Made by a program: the position numbers and the translations under genes
DNA from: Bradyrhizobium diazoefficiens
Lineage (GTDB): Bacteria; Pseudomonadota; Alphaproteobacteria; Rhizobiales; Xanthobacteraceae
Length of the DNA stretch: 64,000 nucleotides
Reading direction: 5' to 3'
Assembly: GCF_016599855.1 (NCBI RefSeq)
Contig: NZ_CP067041.1
Span: 4,526,001 to 4,590,000 of the forward strand
Notes under the pieces: generated by a model
The model's input: only the letters and a program-made list of their open reading frames with translations
Database searches by the model: none
Told to the model about the DNA's origin: nothing
Shown here: positions 18,288-32,084 of the stretch, piece by piece
Layout: each line of letters starts with the position of its first letter
Position numbering within the stretch: the stretch's first letter is position 1

Positions 18288-18881
18288 TTAGTCCGCAGCC
18301 GCCTCGGCATCGCCGCCGACGCGACGACCCTGAAGGGTGGACACCTTGATGTTGCGGCGCGCCGCGACCGAACGCGGACTGTCCTGGTGCTTCAGCGCAT
18401 CGAAGGTCGCGCGAACCATGTTGTACGGGTTCGACGAGCCGATCGACTTCGCCACCACGTCCTGGACGCCGAGCGTCTCGAACACGGCGCGCATCGGACC
18501 GCCGGCGATAATGCCGGTACCGGCCGGAGCTGCACGCAGGTAGACGCGGCCCGCGCCATGACGGCCGGCAATGTCGTGATGCAGCGTGCGGCCCTCGCGC
18601 AGCGACACGCGGGTCAGATTGCGCTTGGCGGATTCGGTGGCCTTGCGGATCGCCTCAGGCACTTCGCGCGCCTTGCCATGACCGAAGCCGGCGCGACCCT
18701 TCTGGTCACCGATCACGACCAGCGCTGCGAAACCGAAGCGCTTGCCGCCCTTGACGACCTTGGCCACGCGATTGATGTGGACGAGCTTGTCGACGAACTC
18801 GCTGTCGCGCTCCTCGCGCTCCTTGCGGTCGCGTCCGCCGCCGCGTTGATCGCGTCCACCACGTTGTTCGCGTTCTGCCAT
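18288..18881 (-). CDS. rpsE: 30S ribosomal protein S5
   Basis: This 197-residue protein has an Arg/Gly/Glu-rich N-terminal extension (about 25 residues) before the S5 double-stranded RNA-binding fold ([21 protein letters not shown]) and C-terminal domain. S5 works in decoding fidelity and mRNA helicase activity at the entry channel. It lies between rplR and rpmD. Confidence 0.98.
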   Translation of the reverse strand: MAEREQRGGRDQRGGGRDRKEREERDSEFVDKLVHINRVAKVVKGGKRFGFAALVVIGDQKGRAGFGHGKAREVPEAIRKATESAKRNLTRVSLREGRTLHHDIAGRHGAGRVYLRAAPAGTGIIAGGPMRAVFETLGVQDVVAKSIGSSNPYNMVRATFDALKHQDSPRSVAARRNIKVSTLQGRRVGGDAEAAAD

Positions 18882-18925
18882 TTTTCCAATCCTTCAGAGG
18901 CTTACGCCTCAATCCTCAAATTCTG

Positions 18926-19288
18926 TTAGAAGCTCAGCCCGCTCTCACGCGCAGCGTCGGCCAGTGCCTTGACGCGTCCGTGATAGAGATAGCTGCCGCG
19001 ATCGAACACGACTTCCTTGACGCCCTTCTCGGCGGCGCGCTCGGCCAGCAGCTTGCCGACCGCCTTCGCCGCATCGATATCGGCGCCGGTCTTGCCGTCG
19101 CCGCGCATCGACTTCTCGAGCGACGAGGCAGAGGCCAGCGTCTCGCCCTTCAGGTCGTCGATGACCTGGGCATAGATGTGCTTGGACGAGCGGAACACCG
19201 ACAGACGCGGACGGCCGCCACCGGAGCGGCGCAGCTTCAGCCGCACACTCCGCTTGCGCCGGGCATTCGTAACCTTGGCTTTCGACAT
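18926..19288 (-). CDS. rplR: 50S ribosomal protein L18
   Basis: This 120-residue protein has the 5S rRNA-binding motifs [18 protein letters not shown] and the C-terminal [23 protein letters not shown]. It lies between rplF and rpsE. Confidence 0.98.
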   Translation of the reverse strand: MSKAKVTNARRKRSVRLKLRRSGGGRPRLSVFRSSKHIYAQVIDDLKGETLASASSLEKSMRGDGKTGADIDAAKAVGKLLAERAAEKGVKEVVFDRGSYLYHGRVKALADAARESGLSF

Positions 19289-19299
19289 GACCGGCTCCG

Positions 19300-19833
19300 T
19301 TACTTCTTCTTGCCTTCCTTGCGGAAGATGAATTCGCCTGCATACTTCACGCCCTTGCCCTTGTAGGGCTCCGGCGGACGATAAGAGCGAATCTCGGCGG
19401 CGACCTGGCCGACACGCTGGATGTCGCTGCCGGTGACCGTGATCTCGGTGGGCTTCGGCACCGTGATCGTGATCCCTTCCGGGATCGTGTAGACCACGTC
19501 GTGGCTGTAGCCGAGCGCGAGCTGCAGGTTCTTGCCCTGCATCGCGGCGCGGTAACCGACGCCGGTGATTTCAAGCTTCTTCTCGAAGCCCTTGGTGACG
19601 CCTTCGACCAGATTCGCGACCTGGGCGCGAGCGGTGCCGTACAGCGCCCGCGCGCGATTGGTCTCGACCCGAGGGTTCACCTTGACCTGGCCGTTCTCGA
19701 GCTTCACCTCGACGTCGTCATGGACGACGAACTGAAGCTGGCCCTTCGGCCCCTTCATCTTGACGGTCTGCCCGTCGACGGTCGCGGTCACACCGGACGG
19801 CACCGCAACTGGCCTTTTGCCAACACGTGACAT
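19300..19833 (-). CDS. rplF: 50S ribosomal protein L6
   Basis: This 177-residue protein starts [15 protein letters not shown] and has two L6 repeats; the second carries [14 protein letters not shown] and the end [14 protein letters not shown]6 lies near the sarcin-ricin loop at the factor-binding site. It lies between rpsH and rplR. Confidence 0.98.
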   Translation of the reverse strand: MSRVGKRPVAVPSGVTATVDGQTVKMKGPKGQLQFVVHDDVEVKLENGQVKVNPRVETNRARALYGTARAQVANLVEGVTKGFEKKLEITGVGYRAAMQGKNLQLALGYSHDVVYTIPEGITITVPKPTEITVTGSDIQRVGQVAAEIRSYRPPEPYKGKGVKYAGEFIFRKEGKKK

Positions 19834-19849
19834 GGATCAAAAATCCTTC

Positions 19850-20248
19850 TCAGAACACCGTGAAGAGGACTTCACCGCCCACGTTCGCTTCACGCGCACT
19901 GTGGTCGGCCATGATCCCCTTCGGCGTCGACAACACCGAAATACCGAGTCCGTTATTCACCCGCGGCAGGTTCTTCACCGAGGCGTACACGCGGCGCCCG
20001 GGCTTGGAGACACGTTCGATCTCGCGGATGACGGGCTCGCCGTCGAAATACTTCAGCTCGATCTCGATCTCGCTGCGGCCCGAGGAGTGCTCGAGCATCG
20101 CGTAACCGCGGATGTAGCCCTCGCTCTTGAGCACTTCGAGGACGTTCTCGCGCATCTTCGAGCCGGGCGTGGAGACCTTGCTCTTGGCGCGCATCTGCGC
20201 GTTGCGGATGCGGGTGATCAGATCGCTGATTGGATCGTGCGTAGACAT
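19850..20248 (-). CDS. rpsH: 30S ribosomal protein S8
   Basis: This 132-residue protein begins [19 protein letters not shown] and ends with [27 protein letters not shown], the S8 16S rRNA-binding signature. In E. coli S8 is the repressor of the spc operon; I did not locate its mRNA target here. Confidence 0.98.
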   Translation of the reverse strand: MSTHDPISDLITRIRNAQMRAKSKVSTPGSKMRENVLEVLKSEGYIRGYAMLEHSSGRSEIEIELKYFDGEPVIREIERVSKPGRRVYASVKNLPRVNNGLGISVLSTPKGIMADHSAREANVGGEVLFTVF

Positions 20249-20262
20249 TTAAACGACCCTCC

Positions 20263-20568
20263 TTACCAGCTCGACTTCACGAGGCCCGGGACCATGCCCT
20301 TGGAGCCAAGGTCGCGCAGCGCGATACGGGACAGCTTGTTCTTGCGGTAGTTCGAGCGCGGGCGGCCCGACAACTCGCAACGCAGACGGATGCGGGTGGC
20401 CGACGAATTGCGCGGCATTTCCGCCAGCTTCAGGGTCGCGGCGAACCGCTCCTCCATCGGCAGCGTCTTGTCGGCGATGATCGCCTTCAACCGCTCGCGC
20501 TTCGGAGCGGCGTTCTTCACCATCCGCTTGCGCCGGTTGTTCTTCTCGACTGAACTCTTCTTTGCCAT
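20263..20568 (-). CDS. rpsN: 30S ribosomal protein S14, zinc-independent form
   Basis: At 101 residues this is the long S14 type. It lacks the CxxC zinc motifs of the short form and ends [11 protein letters not shown]. The conserved [23 protein letters not shown] block is present. It lies between rplE and rpsH. Confidence 0.98.
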   Translation of the reverse strand: MAKKSSVEKNNRRKRMVKNAAPKRERLKAIIADKTLPMEERFAATLKLAEMPRNSSATRIRLRCELSGRPRSNYRKNKLSRIALRDLGSKGMVPGLVKSSW

Positions 20569-20614
20569 GCTTGGCTCCTGGGTATCCGCGTTTGAGAGGC
20601 TTTAGGTCAGCGTC

Positions 20615-21172
20615 TCACTGCCGGAACGGGAAATTGAAAGCGGTCAACAAGGCCCTCGCCTCTTCGTCGGTCTTGGCCGTGGTGCAGACAGTGATGTCCA
20701 TACCGCGGGCTTCCGTGACCTTGTCGAAGTCGATCTCGGGGAAAATGATGTGCTCCTTGATGCCGAGCGAGTAGTTGCCGCGGCCGTCAAAGCTCTTCGG
20801 GTTCAGACCGCGGAAGTCGCGGACGCGCGGCAGCGCGACCGTCACCAGGCGATCGATGAACTCGTACATGCGGGCCTTGCGCAGCGTGACCTTGCAGCCG
20901 ATCGGCTGGTTCTCACGCAGCTTGAAGGTCGCGATCGCGATACGCGAATAGGTCACGATCGCCTTCTGGCCGGCGATCTGAGTCAGCTCGGCAGCGGCGG
21001 TTTCGGCCTTCTTGCGGTCGTTGACGGAATCGCCAACGCCCATGTTCAGCACGACCTTGTCCAGGCGCGGAACCTGCATCACGTTCTCATAACCGAACTT
21101 CTCGGTCATGGCCGTGCGGATCTTCGCGTCGTATTCCGCGCGCAGGCGCGGGGTGTAAGCGGTCTCAGCCAT
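20615..21172 (-). CDS. rplE: 50S ribosomal protein L5
   Basis: The start is the ATG at 21172 ([17 protein letters not shown]); upstream codons in the same frame overlap rplX and are not conserved. The 185-residue protein has [15 protein letters not shown] and the end [23 protein letters not shown]5 binds 5S rRNA and contacts S13. Its first eight bases overlap the end of rplX. Confidence 0.98.
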   Translation of the reverse strand: MAETAYTPRLRAEYDAKIRTAMTEKFGYENVMQVPRLDKVVLNMGVGDSVNDRKKAETAAAELTQIAGQKAIVTYSRIAIATFKLRENQPIGCKVTLRKARMYEFIDRLVTVALPRVRDFRGLNPKSFDGRGNYSLGIKEHIIFPEIDFDKVTEARGMDITVCTTAKTDEEARALLTAFNFPFRQ

Positions 21173-21479
21173 CGATCTCAGCTCCCGAGCTCTTGGCGAT
21201 GCGAACCTTCTTGCCGTCCGCCAGAATCTTGAATCCGACGCGGGTCGGCTTTCCGTCCTTGCCGACATACGCGATGTTGGACAGTTGGATCGGCGACTCC
21301 TTCGAGATGATGCCGCCCTCCTGGGCCTGCGTCTGCTTCTGGTGACGCTTCACCATGTTGATGCCGCGCACGAGCGCCGTGCCGGCATCGGGGCGCACTT
21401 CGAAAACTTCGCCGGTACGGCCCTTGTCGCGGCCGGTCAGCACGACGACCTTGTCGCCCTTGCGGATCTTCGCAGCCAT
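21165..21479 (-). CDS. rplX: 50S ribosomal protein L24
   Basis: The start is the ATG at 21479 ([23 protein letters not shown], a KOW motif), giving 104 residues. L24 initiates 50S assembly. The start codon shares one base with the rplN stop (TGATG), and the 3' end overlaps rplE by eight bases. Confidence 0.98.
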   Translation of the reverse strand: MAAKIRKGDKVVVLTGRDKGRTGEVFEVRPDAGTALVRGINMVKRHQKQTQAQEGGIISKESPIQLSNIAYVGKDGKPTRVGFKILADGKKVRIAKSSGAEIDG

Positions 21480-21847
21480 CACAACACCTCCGGCGCGAGT
21501 GAAATGATCTTCATGTGGTTCTTGGCGCGCAGCTCGCGCGGCACGGGCCCGAAGATACGGGTGCCGACCGGCTCGGACTGATTGTTGATCAGAACGGCGG
21601 CGTTGCGGTCGAAGCGGATCACCGAACCGTCGGCGCGGCGGATGTCCTTGCGGACACGCACCACGACGGCCTTCATCACGTCGCCCTTCTTCACCTTGCC
21701 ACGCGGAATCGCTTCCTTGATCGAGACGACAATGATGTCGCCGATCGTGGCGTAGCGGCGCTTGGAGCCCCCGAGCACCTTGATACACATGACACGGCGT
21801 GCGCCAGAATTGTCGGCCACGTCGAGGTTGGTCTGCATCTGAATCAT
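21479..21847 (-). CDS. rplN: 50S ribosomal protein L14
   Basis: This 122-residue protein begins [27 protein letters not shown] and ends in the L14 block [19 protein letters not shown] (here [15 protein letters not shown]). It sits at the subunit interface. It lies between rpsQ and rplX. Confidence 0.98.
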   Translation of the reverse strand: MIQMQTNLDVADNSGARRVMCIKVLGGSKRRYATIGDIIVVSIKEAIPRGKVKKGDVMKAVVVRVRKDIRRADGSVIRFDRNAAVLINNQSEPVGTRIFGPVPRELRAKNHMKIISLAPEVL

Positions 21848-21930
21848 TGATGCACCTCGTCCTCTTCTCTTTGCGCCAGCCTAGCCGGCGCTCAACATTT
21901 CCCTGAAGTCAGTCGGCCAAGGCCAACAGA

Positions 21931-22179
21931 TCAGGCGCTTTTCTTGTGTTCGCCCCGGATCACGATCCAGCACTTCAACTTGGAAATCGGCTTCGATTCC
22001 TCGATCCACACCATGTCGCCCGGCTTGAACTCGTTGTTCTCGTCGTGCGCGTGATAGTTCTTCGAACGGCGGATCGTCTTCTTGTAGATCGGATGCGTGA
22101 AGCGGCGGTCAACGCGCACCACGACGGTCTTGGCAGTCTTGTCGCTGACGACCACGCCTTGCAAAGTACGTTTCGGCAT
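21931..22179 (-). CDS. rpsQ: 30S ribosomal protein S17
   Basis: This 82-residue protein has the S17 fold: [42 protein letters not shown] and [15 protein letters not shown]. It binds the 5' domain of 16S rRNA. It lies between rpmC and rplN. Confidence 0.98.
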   Translation of the reverse strand: MPKRTLQGVVVSDKTAKTVVVRVDRRFTHPIYKKTIRRSKNYHAHDENNEFKPGDMVWIEESKPISKLKCWIVIRGEHKKSA

Positions 22180-22192
22180 ATTCGTAAGCCCC

Positions 22193-22405
22193 TTACTTCT
22201 CTTTCGCGCGCTTCTGCGCGGCGACGGTCTTGATACGGGCGATGTCGCGGCGAGCCTCGCGCAGGCGCGAGGTGTTCTCGAGCTGCCCGGTGGCGCGCTG
22301 GAAGCGCAGGTTGAAGCGCTCCTTCTTCAGGTTCAGGACGGCGTCGTCCTGCTGGTCGGGGCTCATCGCGCGGATGTCTTCGATCTTCATCTGGGCCATG
22401 GCCAT
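22193..22405 (-). CDS. rpmC: 50S ribosomal protein L29
   Basis: This 70-residue protein has the two-helix L29 core [33 protein letters not shown] around the exit tunnel rim. Its ATG at 22405 shares one base with the rplP stop (TAATG). Another in-frame ATG two codons later is equally possible. Confidence 0.97.
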   Translation of the reverse strand: MAMAQMKIEDIRAMSPDQQDDAVLNLKKERFNLRFQRATGQLENTSRLREARRDIARIKTVAAQKRAKEK

Positions 22406-22818
22406 TACTCCGCAATGCGCTCGACGAAGCGCGTCTTGATCGGCAGCTTGGCGGCCGCCAGCGTCAGCGCTTCACGCGCCGTCTGGGTGTTGACGCCGTC
22501 GATCTCGAACAGCACCCGGCCCGGCTTGACGCGGGCGACCCACAGTTCCGGCGAACCCTTGCCGGAACCCATGCGGACTTCGGCGGGCTTCTTCGATACC
22601 GGAACGTCGGGGAACACGCGGATCCAGACGCGGCCGGCGCGCTTCATGTGGCGGGTCAGCGCGCGGCGGGCGGCTTCGATCTGGCGCGCGGTGACGCGCT
22701 CAGGCTCGGTCGCCTTCAGGCCGAACTGGCCGAACGCCAACGTCGCGCCCGAAGACGCAACGCCGTGGATGCGGCCCTTATGCGCCTTCCGGAACTTCGT
22801 TTTCTTAGGTTGCATCAT
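22405..22818 (-). CDS. rplP: 50S ribosomal protein L16
   Basis: This 137-residue protein begins [19 protein letters not shown] and carries [18 protein letters not shown] and [21 protein letters not shown]. The last segment holds the Arg that is hydroxylated in some bacteria. It lies between rpsC and rpmC. Confidence 0.98.
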   Translation of the reverse strand: MMQPKKTKFRKAHKGRIHGVASSGATLAFGQFGLKATEPERVTARQIEAARRALTRHMKRAGRVWIRVFPDVPVSKKPAEVRMGSGKGSPELWVARVKPGRVLFEIDGVNTQTAREALTLAAAKLPIKTRFVERIAE

Positions 22819-22850
22819 GGCTTTAAGCCCTCAAATTCTCTGTGCTGGCG

Positions 22851-23576
22851 TCAGGCCGCAGCGTGGTCGCGGCGCTGACGGCCGCCACGATCACCACCGC
22901 CACCGGTCTCGCCTTCGGCCATTCTCTTGTCCTGGGCCATCGGATCGTGCTCGAGGATCTCGCCCTTGAAGATCCAGACCTTGACGCCGCAGGTGCCGAA
23001 GGTCGTGAACGCGGTCGCAACGCCGTAATCGATGTCGGCGCGCAGCGTGTGCAGCGGCACGCGACCTTCGCGGTACCACTCCATGCGCGCGATTTCCGCA
23101 CCGCCGAGACGTCCCGAGCAGTTGATGCGGATGCCTTCCGCGCCGAGACGCATCGCCGACTGCACGGCGCGCTTCATGGCGCGGCGGAACGCCACGCGGC
23201 GCTCGAGCTGCTGCGCGATCGACTCGGCCACCAGCGTCGCATCGAGCTCCGGCTTGCGGATTTCCACGATGTTGATGACGACGTCGGACGAGGTGATGTC
23301 CGCGACCTTCTTGCGCAGCTTGTCGATGTCGGCGCCCTTTTTGCCGATCACCACGCCCGGACGGGCCGAGTGGATGGTGACGCGGCACTTCTTGTGCGGA
23401 CGCTCGATCACGATACGGGCGACGGCCGCCTGCTTGAGCTCCTTGTGCAGGATCTCGCGGATCTTGACGTCCTCGTGCAGCAGCTTGCCATATTCCTGCT
23501 TGCCGGCGAACCAGCGGGAATCCCAGGTCCGGTTGATGCCGAGACGCAGACCGATCGGATTGATCTTTTGACCCAT
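22851..23576 (-). CDS. rpsC: 30S ribosomal protein S3
   Basis: This 241-residue protein starts [18 protein letters not shown], with the KH domain ([18 protein letters not shown]) and C-terminal [11 protein letters not shown]. The last 25 residues are a Gly/Arg/Asp-rich tail. S3 forms part of the mRNA entry. Confidence 0.98.
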   Translation of the reverse strand: MGQKINPIGLRLGINRTWDSRWFAGKQEYGKLLHEDVKIREILHKELKQAAVARIVIERPHKKCRVTIHSARPGVVIGKKGADIDKLRKKVADITSSDVVINIVEIRKPELDATLVAESIAQQLERRVAFRRAMKRAVQSAMRLGAEGIRINCSGRLGGAEIARMEWYREGRVPLHTLRADIDYGVATAFTTFGTCGVKVWIFKGEILEHDPMAQDKRMAEGETGGGGDRGGRQRRDHAAA

Positions 23577-23594
23577 CGTATTCTCCTGCGACCC

Positions 23595-23984
23595 TTAAGC
23601 CGCTGCTGCTTCGGCTTCGACCTGACGAACAATGATCGTCAGCTGCGAAAATGGTTTGTAGACACGGCCCGAGCGGCCCCGGCCGCGGGCGGCAAAGCGC
23701 TTCATCACGAGACCATTGCCGACAAAGGCCTGCGCCACGACCAGATCGTCGACGTCGAGGTCATGGTTGTTCTCGGCATTGGCGATCGCCGATTCCAGGC
23801 ACTTCTTCACGTCAACCGCGATCCGCTTGCGCGAAAACTGCAGGTCGGCAAGCGCAGCGGAAGCCTTCCGGCCGCGAATGAGCTGGGCGACCAGGTTGAG
23901 CTTCTGCGGGCTCACCCGCAGCATCCGGGCGACCGCCTTGGCCTCGTTCTCGGCGAGGCTCCGTTCGCGCTTAGGTTTGCTCAT
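23595..23984 (-). CDS. rplV: 50S ribosomal protein L22
   Basis: This 129-residue protein has [20 protein letters not shown] and the tunnel-loop region [21 protein letters not shown]. Its beta-hairpin lines the nascent-chain tunnel. It lies between rpsS and rpsC. Confidence 0.98.
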   Translation of the reverse strand: MSKPKRERSLAENEAKAVARMLRVSPQKLNLVAQLIRGRKASAALADLQFSRKRIAVDVKKCLESAIANAENNHDLDVDDLVVAQAFVGNGLVMKRFAARGRGRSGRVYKPFSQLTIIVRQVEAEAAAA

Positions 23985-23994
23985 CGTTTAATCC

Positions 23995-24273
23995 TCAAGC
24001 CTTCTTGGCTTTCTTGTCGCCGGAGTGGCCATGGAAGGTCCGGGTCGGCGAGAACTCGCCGAACTTGTGACCGACCATTTCCTCATTGACGGCCACCGGC
24101 ACGTGCTTCTGACCGTTGTAGACGCCGAAGGTCAGGCCGACGAACTGCGGCAGGATCGTCGAGCGACGGCTCCAGATCTTGATGACGTCGTGACGGCCGG
24201 ACGCACGCGCGGCATCTGCCTTCTTGAGCAGAGAACCCTCGACGAACGGGCCTTTCCAGACTGAACGAACCAT
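23995..24273 (-). CDS. rpsS: 30S ribosomal protein S19
   Basis: This 92-residue protein starts [20 protein letters not shown] and ends [24 protein letters not shown]. It lies in the 30S head with S13. It lies between rplB and rplV. Confidence 0.98.
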   Translation of the reverse strand: MVRSVWKGPFVEGSLLKKADAARASGRHDVIKIWSRRSTILPQFVGLTFGVYNGQKHVPVAVNEEMVGHKFGEFSPTRTFHGHSGDKKAKKA

Positions 24274-24285
24274 GTCCGTCGTTCC

Positions 24286-25119
24286 TTACTTCTTCCGCTT
24301 ATGGCGGCTTAGGAGAATGAATTTGTTGGTCGACTTGTTGGTGCGGGTCTTCTTGCCCTTGGTCGGCTTGCCCCACGGAGTAACCGGGTGGCGACCGCCC
24401 GAGGTACGACCTTCACCACCGCCGTGCGGATGGTCGATCGGGTTCATCGACACGCCGCGGTTGTGCGGCTTACGACCCAACCAGCGATTGCGACCGGCCT
24501 TGCCGATCGAGGTGTTCATGTGATCGGGGTTCGACACCGCGCCGATCGTGCCGCGGCAACGGCCGTGCACCAGGCGCTGCTCGCCCGAGTTCAGGCGGAT
24601 GATGACGTAGTCCTGGTCGCGACCGACGAGCTGGGCGTAGGTGCCGGCGGAACGGGCGAGCTGACCGCCCTTCCCGATCTTGACCTCGATGTTGTGGATG
24701 ATCGTGCCGACCGGCATGTTGCCGAGCGGCATGACGTTGCCCGGCTTCACGTCGACATAGTTGCCGGCGACGATGGTATCACCGACGGCAAGGCGCTGCG
24801 GCGCGAGGATGTAGGCCTGCTCGCCGTCCTGATACTTGATCAGCGCGATGAAGCCCGTGCGGTTCGGATCATATTCCAGCCGCTCGACCGTCGCGGGAAC
24901 GTCGATCTTCTCACGCTTGAAGTCGACGGTGCGCAGCGTCCGCTTGTGACCACCACCCCGGAAGCGCACGGTGATGCGTCCGGTGTTGTTGCGGCCGCCC
25001 GAGGAGTGCTTGCCTTCGGTGAGCGCCTTTACCGGCTTGCCCTTGTAGAGCGCCGAACGATCGACCATGACCAGCTGGCGCTGGCCCGGCGTCGTGGGAT
25101 TGAATGTCTTCAGTGCCAT
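24286..25119 (-). CDS. rplB: 50S ribosomal protein L2
   Basis: This 277-residue protein has [14 protein letters not shown], the SH3-like domain, and the C-terminal [15 protein letters not shown] with the conserved His needed for peptidyl transfer and subunit joining. It lies between rplW and rpsS. Confidence 0.99.
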   Translation of the reverse strand: MALKTFNPTTPGQRQLVMVDRSALYKGKPVKALTEGKHSSGGRNNTGRITVRFRGGGHKRTLRTVDFKREKIDVPATVERLEYDPNRTGFIALIKYQDGEQAYILAPQRLAVGDTIVAGNYVDVKPGNVMPLGNMPVGTIIHNIEVKIGKGGQLARSAGTYAQLVGRDQDYVIIRLNSGEQRLVHGRCRGTIGAVSNPDHMNTSIGKAGRNRWLGRKPHNRGVSMNPIDHPHGGGEGRTSGGRHPVTPWGKPTKGKKTRTNKSTNKFILLSRHKRKK

Positions 25120-25131
25120 CGTCGTACGACC

Positions 25132-25434
25132 TTACAGACCGGTGGTGACGTCGATCCGGTGGCCCTCTTCGAGGGTCACGATCGCGCGCTTGGTGTTCGA
25201 CTGCGAGCCGAGATTGCCGCGGAAGATCTTGGTCTTGCCCTTGCGGACCAGCGTGTTGACGCTCTTGACCTTGACGTCAAACAGCTTCTCGATCGCTTCC
25301 TTGATCTGCGGCTTGGTCGCCTTGGCGGCCACCTTGAACAGGACCTTGTTGTGCTCGGACGCCAGCGTCGCCTTTTCGGTGACAACCGGAGCGACGATCA
25401 CGTCGTAATGGCGTGCCTCGATGTTCTTCGTCAT
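25132..25434 (-). CDS. rplW: 50S ribosomal protein L23
   Basis: This 100-residue protein has [22 protein letters not shown] and [20 protein letters not shown]23 is the docking site for trigger factor and SRP at the tunnel exit. Its ATG overlaps the rplD stop as ATGA. Confidence 0.98.
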   Translation of the reverse strand: MTKNIEARHYDVIVAPVVTEKATLASEHNKVLFKVAAKATKPQIKEAIEKLFDVKVKSVNTLVRKGKTKIFRGNLGSQSNTKRAIVTLEEGHRIDVTTGL

Positions 25435-26051
25435 TTGAAGCGCGCCTCCAGCGCATCGATGGCGGCCTTGGTCAGAACGAGCTTCTGACGGCGCAGGATG
25501 TCATAGACGTTGATCCCCTGGATCGGCAGCACGTCCATGTTCGGGATGTTGCGGGCCGCAGCGGCAAAGCCGTTGTTGAGCTCGGCGCCGTCGATGATCA
25601 GCGCGTTCGTCAAGCCGAGGCCCGAGAAGTGACCGAGCAGCGCCTTGGTCTTGGCGGCTTCGAGCGCGGCCTTGTCGATCACGAGCAGATCGCCGTCCTT
25701 AGCCTTGGCCGAGAGCGCATGCTTGAGCGCGAGCGCACGGACCTTCTTCGGCAGGTCGGTGGCGTGCGAACGCACCACCGGACCGAAGGCACGACCGCCG
25801 CCGCGGAACTGCGGCACGCGGGCCGAGCCGTGACGAGCACCGCCGGTGCCCTTCTGCTTGTACATCTTCTTGCCGGTGCGCCAGATCTCGGCCCGGCCCT
25901 TGGCCTTGTGGGTGCCGGCCTGACGCTTGTTGAGCTGCCACTGCACGCAACGCGCAATGATGTCCTGGCGCGGCTCAAGGCCGAAAATCGCGTCGGAAAG
26001 CTGGACCGAGCCGGCTTCCTTGCCCTCGAGGGTGGTGACCTTCAGTTCCAT
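25431..26051 (-). CDS. rplD: 50S ribosomal protein L4
   Basis: The start is the ATG at 26051 ([18 protein letters not shown]); the frame is open further but into rplC. The 206-residue protein has the tunnel loop [25 protein letters not shown]. In enterobacteria L4 represses the S10 operon; no such leader was identified here. It is one base past the rplC stop and overlaps rplW by ATGA. Confidence 0.98.
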   Translation of the reverse strand: MELKVTTLEGKEAGSVQLSDAIFGLEPRQDIIARCVQWQLNKRQAGTHKAKGRAEIWRTGKKMYKQKGTGGARHGSARVPQFRGGGRAFGPVVRSHATDLPKKVRALALKHALSAKAKDGDLLVIDKAALEAAKTKALLGHFSGLGLTNALIIDGAELNNGFAAAARNIPNMDVLPIQGINVYDILRRQKLVLTKAAIDALEARFK

Positions 26052-26052
26052 C

Positions 26053-26769
26053 TCACGCACCCTCTTGCTGGGCCGCAGCCTCGGCTTCGCCGCCCGCAAC
26101 CTTGAACTTGCCGGGCTTCGGAGCGTCCTTCGGCAGCGGCTTCTTGACGGCGTCGCGCACGCGAATCCAACCGCCCTTGGAGCCGGGAACGGCACCTTCG
26201 ACGAGGATCAGGCCACGCTCGACGTCGAGCTGAACGACGCGGAGGTTGAGCGTGGTGATGCGGTCGACACCCATGTGGCCGGGCATCTTCTTGTTCTTCC
26301 AGGTCTTGCCGGGGTCCTGACGACCACCGGTCGAACCGATCGAACGGTGCGAGACCGACACACCGTGCGTGGCGCGAAGACCGCCGAAGTTCCAGCGCTT
26401 CATACCGCCGGCAAAGCCCTTACCCACCGAGGTGCCGGTGACGTCGACGAACTGGCCGACGACGAAGTGGTCGGCGAGGATCTCGGCGCCGACGGGGATC
26501 ATGGCATCCGCGGAGACGCGGAATTCCTCGACCTGCCGCTTCGGCTCGACCTTGGCGACCGCGAACTGGCCGCGCTCCGCCTTGGGCATGTACACGGTCT
26601 TGCGGCTGCCAGAACCAAGCTGCAGCGCGACGTAACCGTTCTTCTCTTCAGTGCGGTGGCCTACGACCTGGCAATTGCCGAGCTTCAGCACGGTCACGGG
26701 GATATGTTCGCCGGCCTCTGTAAAGACCCGCGTCATCCCGACCTTTTGTGCGATCACTCCGGAGCGCAT
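26053..26769 (-). CDS. rplC: 50S ribosomal protein L3
   Basis: The start is the ATG at 26769 ([20 protein letters not shown]). At 238 residues it carries the central extension [18 protein letters not shown], which includes the Gln methylated by PrmB in other bacteria, and a C-terminal Ala/Glu tail. It lies between rpsJ and rplD. Confidence 0.98.
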   Translation of the reverse strand: MRSGVIAQKVGMTRVFTEAGEHIPVTVLKLGNCQVVGHRTEEKNGYVALQLGSGSRKTVYMPKAERGQFAVAKVEPKRQVEEFRVSADAMIPVGAEILADHFVVGQFVDVTGTSVGKGFAGGMKRWNFGGLRATHGVSVSHRSIGSTGGRQDPGKTWKNKKMPGHMGVDRITTLNLRVVQLDVERGLILVEGAVPGSKGGWIRVRDAVKKPLPKDAPKPGKFKVAGGEAEAAAQQEGA

Positions 26770-26822
26770 CGGCGTGCTTCCTGTTCTTTCTGTCCGCAAG
26801 GTGCGAACGTGATCCAAAAATC

Positions 26823-27131
26823 TTAGAGCTTGATCTCGACGTCGACACCGGCGGCCAGGTCGAGCTTCATCAAAGCATCGACGGTCTGCGGGGTCGGATC
26901 GACGATATCGAGCAGGCGCTTGTGAGTGCGCATCTCGAACTGTTCGCGGCTCTTCTTGTCGACGTGGGGCGAACGGTTGACGGTGAACTTCTCGATGCGG
27001 GTGGGCAGCGGAATGGGTCCGCGGACCTGCGCACCGGTGCGCTTCGCCGTGTTCACGATCTCGCGGGTCGACGTATCGAGGATACGATGGTCGAACGCCT
27101 TGAGACGGATACGAATGTTTTGGCCGTTCAT
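26823..27131 (-). CDS. rpsJ: 30S ribosomal protein S10 (NusE)
   Basis: This 102-residue protein starts [19 protein letters not shown] and has [28 protein letters not shown]. Besides its ribosome role, S10 works with NusB in antitermination. It lies between tuf and rplC; the tuf-rpsJ gap holds a palindromic repeat. Confidence 0.98.
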
Positions 27132-27150
27132 TGCCGTACTTTCTCTAGTG

Positions 27151-27212
27151 AGTGGCGAGTAGCGAGTAGCGAATAGATTTCCCTATTCGCCACCCACCAT
27201 TCCCTATTCGCT
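27151..27212. repeat. Short palindromic intergenic repeat between tuf and rpsJ
   Basis: The gap contains tandem gcgagtagcgagtagcgaatag followed by inverted copies. AGCGAATAG at 27168-27176 pairs with CTATTCGCT at 27204-27212, and GGCGAGTAG at 27154-27162 nearly pairs with CTATTCGCC at 27183-27191. It resembles small REP-like elements of rhizobial genomes. It could fold in the transcript. Confidence 0.6.
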
Positions 27213-27215
27213 TCG

Positions 27216-28406
<1,191 letters not shown>

Positions 28407-28446
28407 TTGACTCTCCGTTCAATCGTCAGCTTTAGACCGACGACAA

Positions 28447-30519
<2,073 letters not shown>

Positions 30520-30552
30520 GGGGTGTTCCTTGCGAGTCCGTTTGTTTCGCCG

Positions 30553-31038
<486 letters not shown>

Positions 31039-31410
31039 TTACTTCGGACGCTTGGCGCCGTACTTCGAACGACGCTGCTTACGGTTCTTGACGCCCTGGG
31101 TATCCAGAACGCCGCGGAGGATGTGGTAGCGCACGCCCGGCAAATCCTTGACGCGGCCGCCGCGGATCATGACCACCGAGTGCTCCTGGAGGTTATGGCC
31201 CTCACCGGGGATGTAGCCGATCACCTCGAAACCGTTGGTCAGGCGCACCTTCGCGACCTTACGAAGTGCCGAGTTCGGCTTCTTCGGAGTCGTGGTGTAG
31301 ACGCGGGTGCAAACACCACGCTTCTGCGGCGACTGCTGCAGCGCCGGCACCTTCTTGCGCGACTTCTGCACTTCACGCGGTTGAGCGATCAGCTGGTTGA
31401 TCGTCGGCAT
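31039..31410 (-). CDS. rpsL: 30S ribosomal protein S12
   Basis: The start is the ATG at 31410 ([18 protein letters not shown]); the frame stays open about 80 codons upstream without conservation. The 123-residue protein has [12 protein letters not shown] with Lys43 and [12 protein letters not shown] with Lys88, both wild type for streptomycin sensitivity. It is first in the str operon. Confidence 0.98.
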   Translation of the reverse strand: MPTINQLIAQPREVQKSRKKVPALQQSPQKRGVCTRVYTTTPKKPNSALRKVAKVRLTNGFEVIGYIPGEGHNLQEHSVVMIRGGRVKDLPGVRYHILRGVLDTQGVKNRKQRRSKYGAKRPK

Positions 31411-32084
31411 CCTGGCCTTACCCTTTGTTATGTTGCAGTCCCTTGCGGGTCCGCTGTCTTGCCGCGGCCCGTTGCCCGGGACCGCAAATTCTTTCGAGCT
31501 ACCCACCCGACGGGGCCCGCCCCGCACGGAACAATCCGCACAAAGCGAAATCGCGCCAACCGCTCTATCACTGAGCGGAAAGCGCTTCGACGCCACAGAG
31601 GACCGCAGTATTAGGGCCGACCAGCATAAAGCCGCGGCCCGTGCACTGAGGTCATGCATCCGAATTCGATCTCAAGAGAACGAGCTCAAGAGACCTAAAA
31701 TCGCACTGGCATTGCCTAGCTATGATCGACAGCGTTTGAGCGGCATTCGTCGAGGTTGGTGCCCGCCTTTGCGACCCTAAAAGGATCAAAAGCGGGTGGC
31801 CCGTTCCGACGTTGGCGATGCTCACCGCCTGTCGTTAAGTGAGGCGCTTTCTATAAGTGAGCATCGTTCAAGTCAAGGTGAAACGACAGTCACAAAGCGC
31901 TTCTCGTACCTTGGGAAATTGGCCGCTTGGCGCCCTCACCCGCGCGGTCCAGATATGGGAACGCACGCCCTCCTGCCAAGACCATATCAATTTATACCCG
32001 GGAGAAATATACTTTTATAACAAACGCTAAGGCTTTTTTTGCTGTTGATGCGTCAATCTGCCGCCTTCGGCAGAGACAGGCGCC
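31411..32084. other. Divergent leader region upstream of rpsL
   Basis: These 674 bases separate rpsL (minus) from the FAD-oxidoreductase gene (plus), so both promoters should be here. I see no gene. The segment 31985-32040 is clearly AT-rich (runs such as ttttataa and ggcttttttt) in a GC-rich genome and is the best promoter candidate for either side. Exact -35/-10 boxes are not convincing by eye. Confidence 0.5.

Noticed and set aside
18945..19343. Second minus-strand frame over rplR
   Set aside because: It is rplR read in a shifted frame; the L18 motifs are all in the other frame.
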